64,000 nt of DNA from Sorangium cellulosum. Its GTDB lineage: Bacteria > Myxococcota_A > Polyangia > Polyangiales > Polyangiaceae. Shown here piece after piece: positions 60,334 to 64,000 of the stretch. The notes under the pieces are model-generated. The model had not been told where the DNA came from. It searched no databases and saw nothing but the letters and a program-made list of their open reading frames with translations. A program made the position numbers and the translations under genes. Position 1 is the stretch's first letter. Each line of letters opens with the position of its first letter. The stretch is from NCBI RefSeq assembly GCF_002950945.1, contig NZ_CP012673.1:1674001-1738000 (forward strand), read 5' to 3'.

Positions 60334-62415
60334 TCATCTCCGAGGCACGCAAGTCGCCCTCGCTGCCTTGCCTTCTTCCGGCTCAGGCGCGTTCGACACG
60401 CCGTGCCGGATGCACGTGTATCCCGGCGCGCTGGCACACTGGCACGCTGGCACGCTGGCACGCTGGCACGCGGGTGGAACACTTCCGGCGGACTGCCGCC
60501 CCAGTCGGGTCAGCCGGCGACGACGTTGAGCTCGAAGCGCATCGGCTCGCCGTTCTTCGCCCGGATCCCGTCCGCGCCCCTCGCGTAGCCGGCCTCCTCG
60601 AGGAGCTGGCTCGCCCTGTTCACGTCGAGCTTCGTCCAACCGCGTGCCGCCCGTGCAGCTCGCCTGAACTGAGCGAGGGACGAACTTATGGTTCTTCCCT
60701 GGCAGCGGGGGGCGATCGGCAGAAAGAACAACAATTTCGAAAGGTTCTGGCTGACGGTCGGCCCGGTCCTCCTGCGGCTTGGCCCAACGCGGGCCCAACC
60801 GGACGGGTTCGGGGGCGTCCGCCTCCGCCGCGGCAGGGGCGGCAACGTCGCCCTGGGTGAGCGCGTGGAGGAGCGGCGCGGAGGCGCGGGAGACCTCGTC
60901 GCTCGCCGCGCCCGCTTCCGGTCCCTCGGACGGCGGACCGCCTCTGGCTACCGAGCCGTCCTCCCCCGCCAGCTCGGGGATCGCCTCATCCAGGGGGGCG
61001 AAGTCGCCCAGGCCGAGCTCGGCGACCTTGCGCGCGGCGCGCTGGTAGTGGTGGATCTGGCTGCTCGACTTGTGCCCGGTCCGATCGGAGATCCACGTCT
61101 CCGTGCGACCGAGCGCAAGCTTGACGGTGATGAAGGTCGCGCGCGTGTCGTGCAAGCGAATGTTCAGCCTCGACTCCGTGGTCTCGAACAGTTCAGGCCG
61201 ATTGACTCCCGCGCGCCGAAGGTGAGCGCGAAAGTCCTTCGCTCCATTGTGACCGGGCAAGGAGGTACCCGATTCCCCCACGAAGACGCGAACCTTGTCT
61301 GGGCAGATCTCGCGCCACTTCCGGAGCGCACGCGCAACATCGGGTGATAGAGCCCACGCGCGGGGATCGTCGGTCTTGTTCTCGTCGAGAACAACGGCTC
61401 CTCGATCGAGGTCCAGGTCTGACCACTCGAGCCTTCCAGCTTCGTCGGCTCGCATGCCTTCGCGGTCGAGGAAGCCGTAGAAGATCCGATTGCACAGCGG
61501 GACCTCCTGACACCGTATGAGGCGATGGTCCTCATCGGGGTAAAGGTACCCCTTCGCCTTTTCGCCATTAACTTTAGGAATCCAGCCGCGCGGCAAAGGG
61601 TTGCTAGCGATAAGGCGCGCCGGATAGGTGGCCAGCGCCAGTATACGATGGATGACCTTGGCGATATTTCTACGCGAACCGGGCTCCAGATGGCCCGGGA
61701 GCAGTGACATTGCATGGTCGGCGTGATCGAGTGTAAAGCGCACGAGAGCGACAGGACCAAGCACGCCGAGCACGTTATTCAGCCTGTGCCGATAAGTTCC
61801 CACGCCCCGAATCTTCTTCACGTGATCTGGGTACTGCTCGGCAAGCTGGCCGGATAGAACCCGCTCCGCGAACTCGCCGAACGTCGTTTCGCCGGTCGCT
61901 CGGGCCCGCGCTTCGCCCCGGCACAGTTGGTCAATGGCGAGCCGGACATCGCGGAGCGCGTTGCCCTCGCGCGCGGCAGCCTGCTCCAGCAGCGGCATCC
62001 CGAGCACGATCTGGCCGGCTGCGAGCAGGCGCCCGGCGAGGTCAGCCAGCACCTCCAGGCGCGCGTTGGCTTCGTGCTCGGTCCGGCACGTCGGCAAGCT
62101 GAACGTGGGTCGACCGGCCTTGCCAAGGCTGAGGCGCGCGGTCCACGTCTTGCCGCGCAGCCGGACGGAGCCGGCTCCGTTGGCGCGCTTCTCTCCTGCT
62201 GACCTGCCAGCCTCGCGGGCGGCCGGCTTCGGCAGCTCCGTCAGGTTCGTCGAGCCCGGCGGCTCCGCGACGGGCGCAGCCGCCTCCGCCCCCGGAGAGG
62301 GGCGGCCCCCCGGGCGGCGTGTACGCCGGTCGTTCAGTGTCGATGCGGGAAGCGGCAAGGAAGGGAGGGCGGGCGAGCGCTTGGCACGCGCGCGCCGCTG
62401 GGGTACGTCGGTCAT
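60334..62415 (-). CDS. tyrosine recombinase/integrase
   Basis: 693 residues from MTDVPQRRARAKRSP, preceded by GGAGA. The N-terminal ~70 residues are disordered and basic; an Arg/Lys-rich arm-binding-like domain (GAGSVRLRGKTWTARLSLGK) follows, then a core-binding region (FGEFAERVLSGQLAEQYPDH). The catalytic set is complete: Arg322 in REGMRADEAGRL, His422-Arg425 in RLHDTRATFI, His448 in RTGHKSS and Tyr457 in QIHHYQRA. The last ~150 residues run through unrelated sequence, including an overlapping transporter-gene fragment, so the true fold ends near residue 540 and the tail is a run-on. With the excisionase-like gene upstream it defines an integrative element. Confidence 0.88.
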   Translation of the reverse strand: MTDVPQRRARAKRSPALPSLPLPASTLNDRRTRRPGGRPSPGAEAAAPVAEPPGSTNLTELPKPAAREAGRSAGEKRANGAGSVRLRGKTWTARLSLGKAGRPTFSLPTCRTEHEANARLEVLADLAGRLLAAGQIVLGMPLLEQAAAREGNALRDVRLAIDQLCRGEARARATGETTFGEFAERVLSGQLAEQYPDHVKKIRGVGTYRHRLNNVLGVLGPVALVRFTLDHADHAMSLLPGHLEPGSRRNIAKVIHRILALATYPARLIASNPLPRGWIPKVNGEKAKGYLYPDEDHRLIRCQEVPLCNRIFYGFLDREGMRADEAGRLEWSDLDLDRGAVVLDENKTDDPRAWALSPDVARALRKWREICPDKVRVFVGESGTSLPGHNGAKDFRAHLRRAGVNRPELFETTESRLNIRLHDTRATFITVKLALGRTETWISDRTGHKSSSQIHHYQRAARKVAELGLGDFAPLDEAIPELAGEDGSVARGGPPSEGPEAGAASDEVSRASAPLLHALTQGDVAAPAAAEADAPEPVRLGPRWAKPQEDRADRQPEPFEIVVLSADRPPLPGKNHKFVPRSVQASCTGGTRLDEARREQGEPAPRGGRLREGRGRDPGEERRADALRAQRRRRLTRLGRQSAGSVPPACQRASVPACQCASAPGYTCIRHGVSNAPEPEEGKAARATCVPRR
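60431..60470. repeat. 8-bp tandem repeat CTGGCAC(A/G) x5
   Basis: Five contiguous 8-bp units, the first ending in A and the rest in G. It lies in the run-on tail of the integrase frame, where a gain or loss of one unit would change the frame. Confidence 0.9.
60510..60641 (-). pseudogene. fragment of an ABC-transporter substrate-binding protein (SBP_bac_5)
   Basis: In a frame different from the integrase, the sequence reads WTKLDVNRASQLLEEAGYAR then GADGIRAKNGEPMRFELNVV. This is the helix-plus-strand element of dipeptide/oligopeptide-binding proteins (A..LL.EAGY.dGDGIR.K.G.P..F.L). Only ~44 codons remain, ending at a TGA, so it is a scrap of a gene broken at this border of the integrative element. 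Confidence 0.7.
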
Positions 62416-62485
62416 GGGTCGGTCTCCGGTGATGCGGGGGTCGATCAAGGGCTCGCCCGGCGTTCCAGCGCCGAGCGAGCCCGCT

Positions 62486-63001
62486 CTACTTCTGCCGCAG
62501 CCTACCACGCCTCGCGCCGTCGAGAGGAGCACTCGCTCGATCGGTGCGTGCGCACCGGACAGGTTCGAGGCCGGCGGAGGCCAGCACCGCGGCAACACGC
62601 GTACGCTCTTCCGCCTCTGCGTCACGGCGCGGCGCCGGCTGCGTCGCCAGCGCCTGGAGGTAGGCGACGAACGCCTCGCGCTGGACCAGGCGCAGCTTGC
62701 CGAGCTTCGCGACCGGCAAGGGGAAGCCTGGCGCGCGGATCGTGTCGAGGAAGATGCGGGCCGGGATGCCGGTGACCGCCTCGACGTTCTTCTGCGAGAG
62801 CATCTCTGGCTGCGGCGCCGTGATGGTGAGCCCGTCCAGCGGGATCGCGAGCGTCGCGGTGGCAGTGGGGTTGATAGTGCCTAGGCGCTGAGATCCGCCG
62901 AGGGGCCGCTCCATGACTAGCCTGTCGGTAGCTCGCATGCCGCTGGCCGCCTGACGAAGAGCAAGCGGTGCCGGACCACGCGCGAGAGCCGCTTGTGTCA
63001 T
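62486..63001 (-). CDS. excisionase-like DNA-binding protein
   Basis: 171 residues. The central part, EMLSQKNVEAVTGIPARIFL followed by DTIRAPGFPLPVAKLGKLRL and VQREAFVAYLQAL, has the helix-wing pattern of MerR-like excisionases (HTH_17): a helix-turn-helix, a loop with Pro, and the RLV..E.F..YL ending. The rest is low complexity. It lies 70 bp upstream of the integrase on the same strand, the usual xis-int order. ATG could be any of several early Met codons. Confidence 0.68.
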   Translation of the reverse strand: MTQAALARGPAPLALRQAASGMRATDRLVMERPLGGSQRLGTINPTATATLAIPLDGLTITAPQPEMLSQKNVEAVTGIPARIFLDTIRAPGFPLPVAKLGKLRLVQREAFVAYLQALATQPAPRRDAEAEERTRVAAVLASAGLEPVRCARTDRASAPLDGARRGRLRQK

Positions 63002-63380
63002 TCCATACCTCCATCCGTGTTGGGTTCGCGCTCAACCGTGACCGACACCGCCGGAATGAGCCCGAAAAGGTAATTCTGCGGCTAAGGTAGTTCGACTCGA
63101 ACTACCCGGAGACGCCCCGGGGAAAAACACCGTGTCGCATCGCGGGGTTACGCGTTCTGGAAGGCGCCGCTGAGGGCCGAAAATGGGGAGGATCGAAGGG
63201 GTCAATTTGGTAGTTCTGCGCGCTCCGTCGGCGCCGCGCATGGAGCCGACACGGAGCGGGGCGCCACGGTAGGCGCGTCGCGCAGAACGCGAGCACCGCC
63301 CGCGGTCGTCGAGCGGCGCCACGAGCAGCAGGATTTCGTCGTGACGCGTCCGAGGCGCTCGCGTAGGACGCCTGGCCACC

Positions 63381-63629
63381 TCAGTACGGAAGGTCATCAG
63401 CCGGCCAACCCGCGGAGCGCGATTGGAGGTCGTCGCCTTCTTCGGCTGCGGTCGCGGTCGTCGCGCTGACCATCGACGTCCCGCTCGCGTCCGCTTGCGG
63501 CTCTTCCAAGGCGGCGACGAGATCCCCTCTGGATGTGCTGGACAGGGTGGCATCCGCGGTGAGCGCACGAGTATCGGGCACAGGCAAACTCCTTTGGCGA
63601 AGGCCGGAGGTCAAACGTCCGATGCGCAA
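63381..63629 (-). CDS. possible small acidic protein of the integrative element
   Basis: 82 residues at most. The part VPDTRALTADATLSSTSRGD and LVAALEEPQADASGTSMVSA has protein-like, acidic composition. No family. Could be a false positive in a gene-poor segment. Confidence 0.3.
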   Translation of the reverse strand: MRIGRLTSGLRQRSLPVPDTRALTADATLSSTSRGDLVAALEEPQADASGTSMVSATTATAAEEGDDLQSRSAGWPADDLPY

Positions 63630-63662
63630 AGTTTAGCGCGGCAGCGCGAGCCTCCTGTTTTT

Positions 63663-63785
63663 TGTACTCCACGGGACGTGTACTCTGCCGTCGAGTACAT
63701 GTGTCGTCCGCGGCTGCTTCTCCTGAGAAATCACTGCGTTACACTTCCTTCGGCCTATGCCCAGACGTCGAGGCCAAATGTACTC
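63663..63785. repeat. four TGTACTC heptamers, possible recombinase or repressor sites
   Basis: Copies at 63663-63669, 63679-63685, 63779-63785 (plus) and an inverted copy GAGTACA at 63693-63699. The second and the inverted one form a 7-bp-arm hairpin with a 7-nt loop. The cluster sits in the non-coding end of the integrative element. Confidence 0.7.
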
Positions 63786-63862
63786 TGTGACGGTCGCCCG
63801 GGAACGGTCGGATCCTCGCGTACGGGCCCCTCCTCAGCCGCTCCATCATGAGCAATTACTGA

Positions 63863-64000
63863 AGGATTGCTGCGCACGGCGACACCTGGGGTACCCTCGA
63901 CGCCCTCGGCGCGCCCTACTACCTGTTCCGATGGGCCGCCGGCCCCGGGCTGAGGGACGTCGAGGAGCGCGAGCGCCGCTTCCGCGCCGCGTGTGGAGCT
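63863..64000 (+). pseudogene. start-less coding fragment at right edge
   Basis: An open frame reads IAAHGDTWGTLDALGAPYYL then FRWAAGPGLRDVEERERRFR with strong coding composition and runs out of the window. A TGA precedes it directly and no ATG, GTG or TTG start is available, so the 5' part has probably been cut off. No family can be named from 45 residues. Confidence 0.5.

Overview
The window looks like a chromosomal segment of a large-genome, very GC-rich myxobacterium of the Sorangium/Polyangiales type. Evidence: strong GC bias at third codon positions; many secreted lipoproteins with glycine/serine-rich linkers after the lipobox cysteine; two proteins with MYXO-CTERM-like tails (Cys-containing stretch, hydrophobic helix, Arg cluster); a eukaryotic-type Ser/Thr kinase; and a set of plant-polysaccharide-degrading enzymes. 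No rRNA, tRNA or CRISPR array was seen.

Layout. 1-4.6 kb (minus): the end of a lipid/polyketide-like biosynthetic operon (FAD hydroxylase, fatty acyl-AMP ligase fused to an acyl carrier domain, ketosynthase cut by the left edge). 5.3-14.2 kb (mostly minus): membrane dipeptidase translationally coupled to a Ser/Thr kinase, a Slt70-like lytic transglycosylase, a lipoprotein, a c-type cytochrome, a 48-bp inverted repeat pair, an SRPBCC protein and a SprT-like metallopeptidase. 14.3-19.5 kb: two tandem membrane sulfatase/LTA-synthase-fold enzymes (plus), followed by a putative HigBA-like toxin-antitoxin cassette bounded by a 31-bp perfect direct repeat that duplicates the sulfatase stop region. 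19.6-25.1 kb (minus): aminotransferase, K+-dependent-type membrane pyrophosphatase, and a two-gene unit of a zinc-ribbon/repeat protein plus a radical SAM-SPASM enzyme, which is the best candidate for an undescribed system here. 25.8-31.8 kb: xylose isomerase with a clear terminator, a TetR/FAD-monooxygenase divergent pair with two operator palindromes, a truncated trypsin-like gene, an aldo/keto reductase and a DUF1993 protein with the remnant of a second copy.

32-56 kb: a lipoprotein with phosphohistidine-swivel and PEP-synthase-like ATP-binding domains in glucan-water-dikinase order, a HutF-like deiminase, an acyl-CoA dehydrogenase-type flavoprotein, a broken AraC gene, and a dispersed set of secreted carbohydrate-active proteins (GH5, GH53, SMP-30-like, PL9-like, a second right-handed beta-helix protein) with a PadR operon between them. 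Further right are a PD40-type lipoprotein, a cytochrome/copper-monooxygenase fusion, a TetR regulator, a 2OG-Fe(II) oxygenase and an APH(6)-type kinase. 56.6-60.1 kb is one large Kelch-repeat protein (14 repeats).

60.3-64.0 kb carries a tyrosine recombinase, an excisionase-like protein and iterated short motifs, probably one end of an integrative element, with gene fragments at its borders. Most genes are single units or two- to three-gene operons. The secreted hydrolases, xylose isomerase and HutF fit a saprophyte living on plant polymers and amino acids. All functional calls are from family motifs read by eye; no database search was possible.
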